Shown in pieces: positions 52,193-62,686 of a stretch of 64,000 nt of DNA. The first letter of the stretch is position 1. Every line of letters starts with the position of its first letter. This stretch comes from Collinsella sp. GTDB lineage: Bacteria > Actinomycetota > Coriobacteriia > Coriobacteriales > Coriobacteriaceae. Below the pieces are notes generated by a model. The model ran no database searches. It was not told the origin of the DNA and saw nothing but the letters and a program-made list of their open reading frames with translations. The stretch is from contig DXMK01000015.1 in assembly GCA_019414245.1 (NCBI GenBank), forward strand, positions 295,383-359,382, in the 5' to 3' direction. The translations under genes and the position numbers were made by a program.

Positions 52193-53113
52193 CTACACGC
52201 GCAGGTAGCGGCGCATGGCTATGGCAGAACCAAAGAGACCGATAATCACACCGACCAGAATCAGCGCAGCATAGGTCACCAGGTAGTACTGCATCGGCAG
52301 GGCAAACGACATCCAGCCGATGCTCTCCTGCAAACGCGGAATCATCAGATTGCGCAGCAGCTCCAGAACGCCGATGGAAAGCAGCGAGCCCAAAATGGCC
52401 TGCAGTACGCCCTCGGTGATAAACGGGCCGCGAATGAAGCCGTTGCTGGCGCCGACCAGACGCATAATCGCAATCTCACGACGACGCGCCGTGATGGACA
52501 GGCGAATCGTGTTGTTGATGAAGATGAATGCGATAAAGGTCAGAAGGCCAACGAGCACCACGGCGGCGATGCGGATGTAGTTGGTCACCTGGAACAGGCG
52601 GCTCACTTCCTCCTGGCCGTACAGCACGCTCGCGTTGACGTCGCCGTCATCAGCGATCTTCTGGAAGTCGGCGTTCTTCTTGAGCTTCTGGGCCGTGCTT
52701 TCGACCTTGGACGGATCGTCCATCTCAATTGCAAACGAAGCCGGCAGCGGGTTCTGGCCATCGAGCGCGCTCATGGTGGCGTCGGCGTTGCCCGACATCT
52801 TGCTCGTATACTCGGCCAGCGCGTCGTCCTTGTCCTTATAGGTCACGGACTTGACGTTATTCCACGTCTTAAGCTCGGCCTCAAAAGCCTGGACATCGGC
52901 CTGATCGGCGTCATCGCTAATGAACGCGTTGATGACAACCTGATCCTCGACGGTGCCGATCACGGAGTTCAGCATCGCGGAGCCCATGATGAACAGGCCG
53001 ATGATAAACAGCGAAAGGAAGATCGTGATGACGGCGCCGAGCGAGGTAGTCCAGTTACGGAAGAAGTGACTGATTGCCTCTTTGAAGGAGTAGCCCACGT
53101 TAGTTGGTGCCAT
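52193..53113 (-). CDS. ftsX: Cell-division ABC transporter permease FtsX
   Basis: FtsX is the membrane partner of FtsE and activates peptidoglycan hydrolases at the septum. The 306 residues show a cytosolic start (MAPTNVGYSFKEAISHFFRN), a first membrane helix, a large outer domain (about 50-165) and three C-terminal membrane helices, with the family segment RREIAIMRLVGASNGFIRGP. The ATG overlaps the end of ftsE by 14 bases, so translation is coupled. Confidence 0.95.
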   Translation of the reverse strand: MAPTNVGYSFKEAISHFFRNWTTSLGAVITIFLSLFIIGLFIMGSAMLNSVIGTVEDQVVINAFISDDADQADVQAFEAELKTWNNVKSVTYKDKDDALAEYTSKMSGNADATMSALDGQNPLPASFAIEMDDPSKVESTAQKLKKNADFQKIADDGDVNASVLYGQEEVSRLFQVTNYIRIAAVVLVGLLTFIAFIFINNTIRLSITARRREIAIMRLVGASNGFIRGPFITEGVLQAILGSLLSIGVLELLRNLMIPRLQESIGWMSFALPMQYYLVTYAALILVGVIIGLFGSAIAMRRYLRV

Positions 53114-54320
53114 AGTTGCCGTAACCTCCCCTCTCCTGGTCGCGGATAACGTGGCCGCCCTCGAGGGCGATCACGCGACGGTGCATGCTATCGACCATCT
53201 CGCGGTCGTGCGTGGCGACGATCACGGTGGTGCCGGTGCGGTTAATACGCTCGAGCAGCTTCATGATGCCCAGCGAGATCGCCGGGTCGAGGTTACCCGT
53301 GGGCTCGTCGCAGATCAGCAGCGGCGGACGGTTGACCATAGCGCGGGCGACGGCGACGCGCTGCTGCTCGCCACCGGAAAGCTGGTCGGGCAGCGAGTCC
53401 ATCTGATCGGCCAGACCGACCAGACGCAGCACCTCGGGCACCTGGCTGCGAATGACGCCCTTGGGCTTGCCGATGCACTGCAGGGCAAACGCCACGTTTT
53501 CGTAGGCGGTCTTTTGCGGCAGAAGCTTAAAGTCCTGGAACACGGCGCCAATCTGGCGGCGCAGGAACGGAACCTTGCGGTTCTTGATCTTCATGAGGTC
53601 CTGACCGGCAACCAGGATGCGACCGCTCGTCGGCTTGACGTCGCGGTTGAGCGTCGACAGCAGCGTGGTCTTACCCGAGCCGGAGTGACCGACCAGGAAG
53701 ACGAACTCGCCCGGATAGATCTCAATGTTGATGTCGTCAAGTGCAGGCTTGTTGGGCTGTGCCGGGTAGATCTTGGTGACATGCTCCATAAGGATGACGG
53801 GCTCGACACCGGCCTGCTTGGCCATCTTCTTGCGGCTGGCCTGCGGATCGATGGGCGCAAACACCGACGTAAAATCGGGGTTGTTGAGCGCGTTATCGAG
53901 GCTTGCGACCTCGGCTGCCTGATCGCTCTCGACCACCGGGGCAGCAGGCTGCGTGGGATCGGGAATAGCGGCAAAGAGACCGGACTGCGCAGGCTGAGGA
54001 ACCGGCGTCGCAGGGGCCATGGGGTCGGGAATGCCGGCCATGGTAGGCTGCGGCGCGGCGGCGCCAGCCTGAGGCTGCTCCACGCGAGCGGCCACGGCCT
54101 GAACGGGCTCAAAACCCGCCGTGCCGGAAAGCGCGACATCGCTGGTGGGATTGTAGGCAAAGGGATCGGATGCCGGCTGTGCCTGATCTGCCGGCTGAGT
54201 GGGGGCCTGAGCAACAGGCTGGCCCTCTGAATCCGGAGTGGCGAAACGACTGCCCTGGACGCCCGTCTGCGTCTTGGGGGCATCATCGCCCGCACCGGAG
54301 GTACGGAAGTGGTTACCCAC
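53100..54320 (-). CDS. ftsE: Cell-division ATPase FtsE with a 170-residue N-terminal extension
   Basis: FtsE drives FtsX during division. The ATPase domain (about residues 171-406) shows Walker A GHSGSGKTTLL, signature LSGGEQQRVAVARA, Walker B LLICDEPTGNLD and the H-loop ATHDREMV. FtsE is normally about 230 residues. Here residues 1-170 form a Pro/Ala/Gln-rich, probably disordered region with repeated IPDPxxPA segments. The start is GTG at 54320, well supported by AAGGAG 5 bases upstream, and the frame continues without interruption. Confidence 0.94.
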   Translation of the reverse strand: MGNHFRTSGAGDDAPKTQTGVQGSRFATPDSEGQPVAQAPTQPADQAQPASDPFAYNPTSDVALSGTAGFEPVQAVAARVEQPQAGAAAPQPTMAGIPDPMAPATPVPQPAQSGLFAAIPDPTQPAAPVVESDQAAEVASLDNALNNPDFTSVFAPIDPQASRKKMAKQAGVEPVILMEHVTKIYPAQPNKPALDDINIEIYPGEFVFLVGHSGSGKTTLLSTLNRDVKPTSGRILVAGQDLMKIKNRKVPFLRRQIGAVFQDFKLLPQKTAYENVAFALQCIGKPKGVIRSQVPEVLRLVGLADQMDSLPDQLSGGEQQRVAVARAMVNRPPLLICDEPTGNLDPAISLGIMKLLERINRTGTTVIVATHDREMVDSMHRRVIALEGGHVIRDQERGGYGNYGTN

Positions 54321-54423
54321 TGGTGCTCCTTATCGTCGTGCGTTTAAACTACATGAGCGCTTTGTATTTTAGCAGCATTAGCTTTGCTGCACATAAGAAG
54401 CATGGCCGTGTTTGGGTCCCTCC

Positions 54424-54546
54424 GGCCGGACACGGGGTTACTTTCCAAATCGTCCTCGGACATGTCGGAGCCCCCGCTGCGCACTACGTGCGGCGGGGGC
54501 TCCTCCGTCCTGCGGAAAGATTTGGAAAGTAACCCCGTGTCCGGCC
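54424..54546. repeat. 123-bp element with perfect 28-bp terminal inverted repeats
   Basis: The ends (54424-54451 and 54519-54546) are exact 28-bp complements beginning GGCCGGACACGGGGTTACTT. Inside, GGAGCCCCCGC pairs perfectly with GCGGGGGCTCC and CGCAC with GTGCG. The whole folds into one hairpin or cruciform. The size and perfect ends suggest a MITE-like element, or one of the GGGGAC-type families; no target duplication is obvious. Confidence 0.7.
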
Positions 54547-54687
54547 TGCGACTACTAGGGGGCCGACGCACCAGCTTGAGATGCCGAGCACACGAAGTTG
54601 GGAGGGTCTGAATTGCACTTTGCTGGTCTGGGTCCGTTTCCCGGAGAAAGCCCTTGCTTGGTGCGGGCCTAATTTGTTTGTTGCCGA

Positions 54688-54727
54688 CAAAAAACGGGGG
54701 CGTCCTCTTTGAGAACGCCCCCGTTTT
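54688..54727 (-). terminator. Terminator of the transketolase operon
   Basis: AAAACGGGGGCGT pairs with ACGCCCCCGTTTT, extended by CTC/GAG, around a 3-base loop and ends in TTTTTT on the minus strand. Confidence 0.9.
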
Positions 54728-54771
54728 GGATTGCATACGGTTGCTGAAGCGATGCTTTGCCTCGTCTTGCC

Positions 54772-55713
54772 TTATGCCAAGAACTCCTTGGTGGTCGCCA
54801 CGATGTTGGCGGCGTCCAGGCCGTACTTGTGCAGGAGCTCGGCACCCGGGCCGGACTCGCCGAAGGTGTCGTTGACGCCAATCTTCTTGAGCGGCGTCGG
54901 GCACTGCTCGCACAGAACATCGGCAACGGCGCTGCCCAGGCCACCGATCACGGAGTGCTCCTCGACGGTCACGACGTGGCCGGTCTTGGTGGCGCTCTTG
55001 ACGATCAGGTCGGCATCGATGGGCTTGATGGTGTGCATGTTGATGACCTCGGCATCGATGCCCTCGGCAGCAAGCTGCTCAGCGGCCTCGAGAGCCTCGC
55101 CGACCATCAGGCCGCAAGCGATGATGGTGACGTCGGCGCCCTCGCGCATGACGATGCCCTTGCCCACCTCGAACTTGTAGGTCTCGGGGTCGTTGATGAC
55201 CGGCGAGGCCAGACGGGCAAAGCGCATGTACACGGGGCCATCGCACTCGTAGGCGGCGCGCGTCACGGCGCGGGCCTCGACGTCATCGGCGGGAACAATC
55301 ACGGTCATGCCGGGGATAACGCGCATGAGGGCGATATCCTCGCAGCACTGGTGCGTGGCGCCATCCTCGCCTACCGAGATACCGGCGTGCGTGGCACCGA
55401 TCTTAACGTTAAGGTGCGGATAGCCGATGGAGTTGCGGACCTGCTCAAAGGCGCGGCCGGCGGCGAACATGGCAAAGGTGCTCGCAAAGGCAACGCGACC
55501 GGTGGTTGCGATACCGGCGGCAACACCCATCAGGTTGCTCTCGGCAATGCCCACATCGAAGAAGCGGTCGGGGCAGGCGGCCTTAAACTTGCCGGTCTGT
55601 GTGGCGGCGGCCAGGTCGGCGTCGAGGACCACAAAGTCATCGTGCTCGTTGGCGAGCTCGACGAGGGCCTCGCCGTAGCTTACGCGCGTGGCGATTTTCT
55701 TGACGTCTGCCAT
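54772..55713 (-). CDS. Transketolase, C-terminal subunit
   Basis: The pyrimidine-binding and C-terminal parts of transketolase form this 313-residue subunit: RVSYGEALVELANEHDDFVV, DVGIAESNLMGVAAGIAT, ATHAGISVGEDGATHQCCED, and VEEHSVIGGLGSAVADVL. The split into two genes is common in anaerobes and archaea. It acts with the N-terminal subunit encoded immediately upstream in the pentose phosphate pathway. The start at 55713 lies 1 base after the upstream stop, with GAGGAG inside that gene. The longer open frame is spurious. Confidence 0.94.
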   Translation of the reverse strand: MADVKKIATRVSYGEALVELANEHDDFVVLDADLAAATQTGKFKAACPDRFFDVGIAESNLMGVAAGIATTGRVAFASTFAMFAAGRAFEQVRNSIGYPHLNVKIGATHAGISVGEDGATHQCCEDIALMRVIPGMTVIVPADDVEARAVTRAAYECDGPVYMRFARLASPVINDPETYKFEVGKGIVMREGADVTIIACGLMVGEALEAAEQLAAEGIDAEVINMHTIKPIDADLIVKSATKTGHVVTVEEHSVIGGLGSAVADVLCEQCPTPLKKIGVNDTFGESGPGAELLHKYGLDAANIVATTKEFLA

Positions 55714-55714
55714 C

Positions 55715-56545
55715 CTAGAGCTCCTCTCCGGCGGCCGTGAGCTCTGCCATGGCCTGCTCAAACTGTTCATCGTTGGGGGCCTTGCCGTGCCAACCCACCT
55801 GGTTCTCCATAAAGGAAACGCCCTTGCCCTTGGTGGTCTCGGCGATGATGGCGGTCGGCTGACCCTTGGTGGCGCGGGCCTCGGCAAAGGCGGCGCGGAT
55901 CTGATCGAAATCGTTGCCGTCGGCAAGCTCCACCACGTGGAACTTGAAGGCGCGGAACTTGTCGGCGAGCGGCATGGGGTCGTTGACTTCCTCGACGGGG
56001 CCGTCGATCTGCAGGCCGTTGTGGTCGACGATCACGCAGAGGTTGTCAAGCTGCTGGTTGCCGGCAAACATGGCGGCCTCCCAAACCTGGCCCTCCTCGC
56101 TCTCGCCGTCGCCCAGCAGGGCGTAGGTGCGATAGTCGTCGCCCCAGTGCTTGGCGGCAACGGCCATGCCCACGGCGGCGGAGATGCCCTGGCCGAGCGA
56201 ACCGGTGGACATATCGACGCCCGGGGTGTCGTTCATGTTGGGGTGACCCTGCAGGTGGCTGCCGATGTGGCGCAGCGTCTCGAGATCCTCCTTGGGGAAG
56301 AATCCGCGCTCGGCGAGCACAGCGTACAGACCAGGCGCGCAATGACCCTTGGAAAGCACGAAGCGATCGCGGTCGGCCTTGCGGGGGTCGGCCGGGTCGA
56401 CGTTCATTTCCTCAAAGTACAGATAGGTCATGATGTCGGCAGCGCCGAGCGAACCGCCCGGATGGCCGGACTTGGCAGCGTGCACGCCGGTGACGATGCC
56501 CTTCCTTACCTCGTTGGCAACCTTTTTGAGCTCTTCGTCGCTCAT
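55715..56545 (-). CDS. Transketolase, N-terminal subunit
   Basis: The 276-residue subunit carries the thiamine diphosphate site: GDGESEEGQVWEAAMFAGNQ with the downstream asparagine pair region VDHNGLQID. Substrate histidines occur in KSGHPGGSL, SKGHCAPGLYA and MSTGSLGQG. Together with the next gene it makes a complete transketolase. GAAAGGAAGGC-like sequence precedes the ATG. The pair forms a two-gene operon ended by a strong terminator. Confidence 0.95.
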   Translation of the reverse strand: MSDEELKKVANEVRKGIVTGVHAAKSGHPGGSLGAADIMTYLYFEEMNVDPADPRKADRDRFVLSKGHCAPGLYAVLAERGFFPKEDLETLRHIGSHLQGHPNMNDTPGVDMSTGSLGQGISAAVGMAVAAKHWGDDYRTYALLGDGESEEGQVWEAAMFAGNQQLDNLCVIVDHNGLQIDGPVEEVNDPMPLADKFRAFKFHVVELADGNDFDQIRAAFAEARATKGQPTAIIAETTKGKGVSFMENQVGWHGKAPNDEQFEQAMAELTAAGEEL

Positions 56546-56753
56546 TGTGCCTTCCTTTCATCCTCTTAAGACAAGATGCGCACGGCACGGAAAGGTAGTC
56601 CCAACACAGCCGCGATGCACGTACGTCATTCATTATGCTGGAAACTGGAAGCTTTACCAGAGTATTTATCATTATTTGAACAATTGAGCAGGCAGAACCG
56701 CTGATGAAACGGTTTATCAATGTGAACGTCTTTTGGATGGAACGCAGTCGGCC

Positions 56754-57644
56754 CTACGCGTTAATGTCCTTGAATCCCTCACCGAAGGTTTCCGTAACGT
56801 CGGCGACCGTCACAATGGCGTGAGGATCGCGCTCGCGCACGATCGTTTTGAGGGTGTTGAGCTCGCGGCGGCTCACAATGACCATGATCACCGGCTTCTC
56901 GGCACCCGAGTACATGCCGGTCGCCCTAAACTTGGTGCAGCCGCGGCCCAGGCCATACATGATGTCGGCCGCGATATCGGGAAACTTGTCCGAGATGATG
57001 AGCACCATACGGCGCCTGTTGCCACCGTCGACCACGGCATCGATCACGTAGCCGCTAATGACCATCGAAAGGCCCGCATACAGCGCGTTTTCGACCGAAA
57101 AGACCGGGGCCGACAGCGCGCACACGGCAACATCGATCGCCATGACGGTCGAGCCAACCGGCAGCGATGTGTTGCGCGAGATGATCTGGCCGATCGTGTC
57201 AGAGCCGCCAGTGTTGGCACCGGCGCGCAACACCATGCCATACCCGATGCCCGTGATAATGCCGCCCCACATAGCGGGCAGCATCAGGTCGGCATGTGCC
57301 AGCGGCGCCACAAACGGAGCGAACAGGTCGGTGAAAAAACCCAGCAGCACAAAACCGGTCGCCGTCTGCACCACGTAGAACATGCCACCCTCGCGCATAA
57401 CAACCAGCAGCAGCAAGGCATTCATCACGATGGTCTGGATACCGACGGGAAGCGATATGCCATGCGAGGCGCCGACCGCCTGAATAATGGTGGCAAGGCC
57501 TGTGACGCCGCCGGCGGCAAGGCCGTTGGGGATCAAAAACAAGTCTGTCGCGATAGCTGCCAGGGCGCAGCCAAACATAATCTTGGGCAAGTCATGAAAG
57601 AAGTTCATCGAAAGAATGCGCTTGATGTCCAGACGATATGCCAT
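56754..57644 (-). CDS. YitT-family (DUF2179) membrane protein
   Basis: The 296-residue protein has five or six membrane segments (about 15-190) and a C-terminal DUF2179 domain (VLIISDKFPDIAADIMYGLG, GRGCTKFRATGMYSGAEKPV). The family segment ANTGGSDTIGQIISR is typical. The function is unknown; a transporter or regulator is suspected. The start at 57644 has GGGAGG 4 bases upstream. The prfB terminator sits just before it, so it is transcribed separately. Confidence 0.88.
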   Translation of the reverse strand: MAYRLDIKRILSMNFFHDLPKIMFGCALAAIATDLFLIPNGLAAGGVTGLATIIQAVGASHGISLPVGIQTIVMNALLLLVVMREGGMFYVVQTATGFVLLGFFTDLFAPFVAPLAHADLMLPAMWGGIITGIGYGMVLRAGANTGGSDTIGQIISRNTSLPVGSTVMAIDVAVCALSAPVFSVENALYAGLSMVISGYVIDAVVDGGNRRRMVLIISDKFPDIAADIMYGLGRGCTKFRATGMYSGAEKPVIMVIVSRRELNTLKTIVRERDPHAIVTVADVTETFGEGFKDINA

Positions 57645-57656
57645 GCTGCCTCCCTC

Positions 57657-57688
57657 AAAAAAGCGCACCCCATCGGATGCGCTTTGAA
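57657..57688 (-). terminator. Terminator of secA-prfB
   Basis: On the minus strand AAAGCGCA pairs with TGCGCTTT around a 10-base loop, followed by TTTTTT. It also forms the 5' boundary of the YitT gene. Confidence 0.85.
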
Positions 57689-57811
57689 CTTCTTCTTGTA
57701 TTCGATTCTACCGATTCGCCGGACAAAAACCACCCCTGCGCAGGGTTTGCTCTGGATACAAAACCACCCTGCTGGGAGGGTTTTAATCCATTTCCACATA
57801 AACCGGGCGGT

Positions 57812-58959
57812 TTATGCAGATGGGGTCTCCGCGTCAGCGTTACCGGTGGCCCAGCGATGGTAGCCAATAACAAACGGGTCCAGGTCGCCATCGTCGAGAA
57901 CGGCCTCGACGTTGCTGGTCTCCACGCCCGTGCGCAGGTCCTTGACCATCTGATACGGGTAGAGCACGTAGCTGCGAATCTGGTTGCCAAAACCGATCGT
58001 GGTCTTGGGCCCGCGAATCTCATCCAGGGCCTCGGCGCGCTTCTCGAGCTCGATCTCGTACAGACGGGCCTTGAGAATCTGCATGCACGCGGCCTTGTTT
58101 TGAATCTGGCTGCGCTCGTTTTGGCAAGTGACAACGATGCCGCTGGGAAAATGCGTCACGCGTACGGCAGAGTCGGTGGTGTTGACGCCCTGGCCGCCCG
58201 GGCCGCTCGCGTGATACACGTCCACGCGGATATCGTCGGGACTGATCTCGATGTCGATATCGTCAGGCAACACGGGAATGACCTCGACGCCGGCAAACGT
58301 GGTCTGGCGGCGCTTCTTATCATCGGTGGGGCTGATGCGTACCAGGCGGTGAACGCCGGCCTCGGCGCGCAGCATGCCAAACGCGTCCTTGCCCTCGACG
58401 GTAAAGGTCGCACGGTCGATGCCGATGACCTCAGCCGCGGGGCAGTCGTTAATGGTGACCTTCCAGCCGCGACGCTGGCAGTACTTCATGTACATCTTAA
58501 AGAGCATGAAGGTCCAGTCCTGTGCCTCCAGGCCACCCTGTCCGGGCTTGATGGTCACAATCGCGTCGCCGTGATCGAACTCACCGGTAAACCAGCTCGA
58601 AAGCTCGAGCTCGTCGATAGCGCGGGCCAGGCGTTCTGCCGTAGCGGCAGCCTCCTCGCGCAATGCGGCGGCATCGGGGTCGTCGCCCATCTCCTCGGCA
58701 AGCTCCAGCGCCGCGCGGGCGTCAGATAGCTCGCCGCGCGCGGTATCCACGGCAGCGATATCTTCCTTGGCGCGAGCGATCTCCTCCATGGTGGCGCGAG
58801 CGGCGTCGGCGTCATCCCAAAAGCCGGGGGCCACGCTTTTTGCCTCGAGCTCGGTCACGCGCGTGCGCTTCTCGTCCAAATGAAGATACGACTCGACCTC
58901 GCCGAGCCGGTCCGCAAACGCGTCCAGCTCGGCGGGCGTTACCTCTAAAGCCTCGGCCA

Positions 58960-58960
<1 letters not shown>
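57812..58960 (-). CDS. prfB: Peptide chain release factor 2 (no frameshift; SPT in place of SPF)
   Basis: RF2 ends translation at UGA and UAA. The 382 residues carry the GGQ motif (GPGGQGVNTTD, residues 255-257) and VRDLRTG-like KDLRTGVETSN. The tripeptide that reads the stop codon is normally SPF; here residues 210-212 read SPT (RISPTDDKKRRQTTF). Many prfB genes contain an in-frame UGA that requires a +1 shift. Here the frame is continuous through YLHLDEKR at that point. The ATG overlaps the secA stop as TAATG. Confidence 0.93.
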
Positions 58961-61767
<2,807 letters not shown>

Positions 61768-61896
61768 GTGGTTTTCCTTTTTGGCCATCGCCCACGCCGT
61801 GCAGCTGCGGGCGAGTTAAACACAGATGATTGTACTTTAGCCAAACAAGGCGCGGCCTATACGGTCGACCTCGACCGCCACGTAATAACTATGACC

Positions 61897-61934
61897 AACC
61901 TGCCACAATGGGACAGGTTTATTTTGGCAAGTTT
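61897..61934. repeat. GGGACAGGTTTATTTTGG palindrome (copy 2)
   Basis: AACCTGCCACAA and its near-inverse enclose TGGGACAGGTTTA. It is a close relative of 49764-49802. Confidence 0.7.
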
Positions 61935-61963
61935 TATCTGAGCAAACGCCGTCTCTCTGCCAT

Positions 61964-61996
61964 TTGGTGCCACGGGGACAGGTTAGCTTGCACCAA
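61964..61996. repeat. 33-bp TTGGTGC palindrome (GGGGACAGG family)
   Basis: TTGGTGC (61964-61970) and GCACCAA (61990-61996) flank GGGGACAGGTTA. It has the same length and ends as 11543-11575. Confidence 0.65.
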
Positions 61997-61997
61997 T

Positions 61998-62039
61998 AAA
62001 AAGAAAAGGGCCGCGCACCCAAGTGGATGCACGGCCCTC
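61998..62039 (-). terminator. Terminator of rpmE
   Basis: On the minus strand GGGCCGTGCATCC pairs with GGTGCGCGGCCC and is followed by TTTTCTTTTT. Confidence 0.88.
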
Positions 62040-62074
62040 ATGCCATGAATGCGAGCGATTCCGCGGCGAGCTAT

Positions 62075-62500
62075 TTACTCAGCAGCCTCGGTGGTCTCGG
62101 CCTCGGCAGCGGCCTCCTCGACGGGAGCCTCTGCAGGAGCCTCGGCGGCCTGCTTGGCAGCCTCCTCGGCGAACTTAGCGGCACGCTTAGCCTTCTCGGC
62201 AGCCTTAGCCTCAGCGGCGGCCTTGCGAGCGGCCTCGGCCTCAGCAGCCTTGGCGGCCTTGGCAGCCTTGGCCTCCTCGGCCTTCTTGAGCTGGGCGGCA
62301 GCGGCGCCACCGAACTTGTCGGCGAAGCGCTGGACGCGCCCACCGGTGTCGACGAACTTCTGCTGGCCGGTGTAGAACGGGTGGCACTCGTTGCAAAGCT
62401 CGACCTTCATCTCGGACACGGTTGCGTGCGTCTTGAAGGTGTTGCCGCAGGAGCACGTCACCGTGCACTCGACATACTGGGGATGGATACCCTGCTTCAT
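62075..62500 (-). CDS. rpmE: Ribosomal protein L31 with a long Ala/Lys/Glu-rich tail
   Basis: The N-terminal 65 residues are a zinc-containing L31: MKQGIHPQYVECTVTCSCGN, with Cys16, Cys18, Cys36 and Cys39 as ligands, then CHPFYTGQQKFVDTGGRVQRF. L31 is normally 66-90 residues. Here about 75 more residues follow, almost all Ala, Lys and Glu, likely a helical or disordered tail facing solvent. The frame and codon use are continuous. The upstream leader has two hairpins, suggesting autogenous control as known for other L31 genes. Confidence 0.94.
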   Translation of the reverse strand: MKQGIHPQYVECTVTCSCGNTFKTHATVSEMKVELCNECHPFYTGQQKFVDTGGRVQRFADKFGGAAAAQLKKAEEAKAAKAAKAAEAEAARKAAAEAKAAEKAKRAAKFAEEAAKQAAEAPAEAPVEEAAAEAETTEAAE

Positions 62501-62522
62501 GGTAGGACTCCTTATTGGTCAG

Positions 62523-62571
62523 GCGCTGGTTACCGATCAGCGCATAAGGCGTCTTGGTTTCCGACCAAGAC
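62523..62571 (-). promoter_or_regulatory. Structured 5' leader of rpmE (possible L31 autoregulatory element)
   Basis: Two hairpins occur between the promoter and the ribosome site: GTCTTGG-type stem (62551-62571, 8 bp perfect) and GCGCTG/CAGCGC (62523-62543). TAAGGAG follows. Several unrelated L31 leader structures are known in other phyla. This one is not recognisably the same, so its role is inference. Confidence 0.5.
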
Positions 62572-62584
62572 AACAAACTCGGCT

Positions 62585-62613
62585 ATGGTACCACGGCGCC
62601 GCGTGTCCCACAA
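62585..62613 (-). promoter_or_regulatory. rpmE promoter
   Basis: On the minus strand TTGTGG (62608-62613) and TACCAT (62585-62590) are 17 bases apart. The start of transcription would fall about 7 bases downstream, just before the first leader hairpin. Confidence 0.65.
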
Positions 62614-62686
62614 AAGGTTCACGGTCTTTTCGGCACAACACGAGCTGGACCTTAAATATCAACTTCATCCGAACACTCCCCCACAT

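Larger units (their letters stand above)
54321..54771. other. 450-bp intergenic region with a large palindrome
   Basis: It contains the 123-bp palindromic element (54424-54546) and the transketolase terminator (54688-54727). Otherwise it shows no gene. Confidence 0.6.
61768..62074. other. Intergenic region between rpmE and secA
   Basis: About 300 bases holding two palindromes (61897-61934 and 61964-61996) and the rpmE terminator. The secA promoter should lie here on the minus strand but could not be pinned down. Confidence 0.55.
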
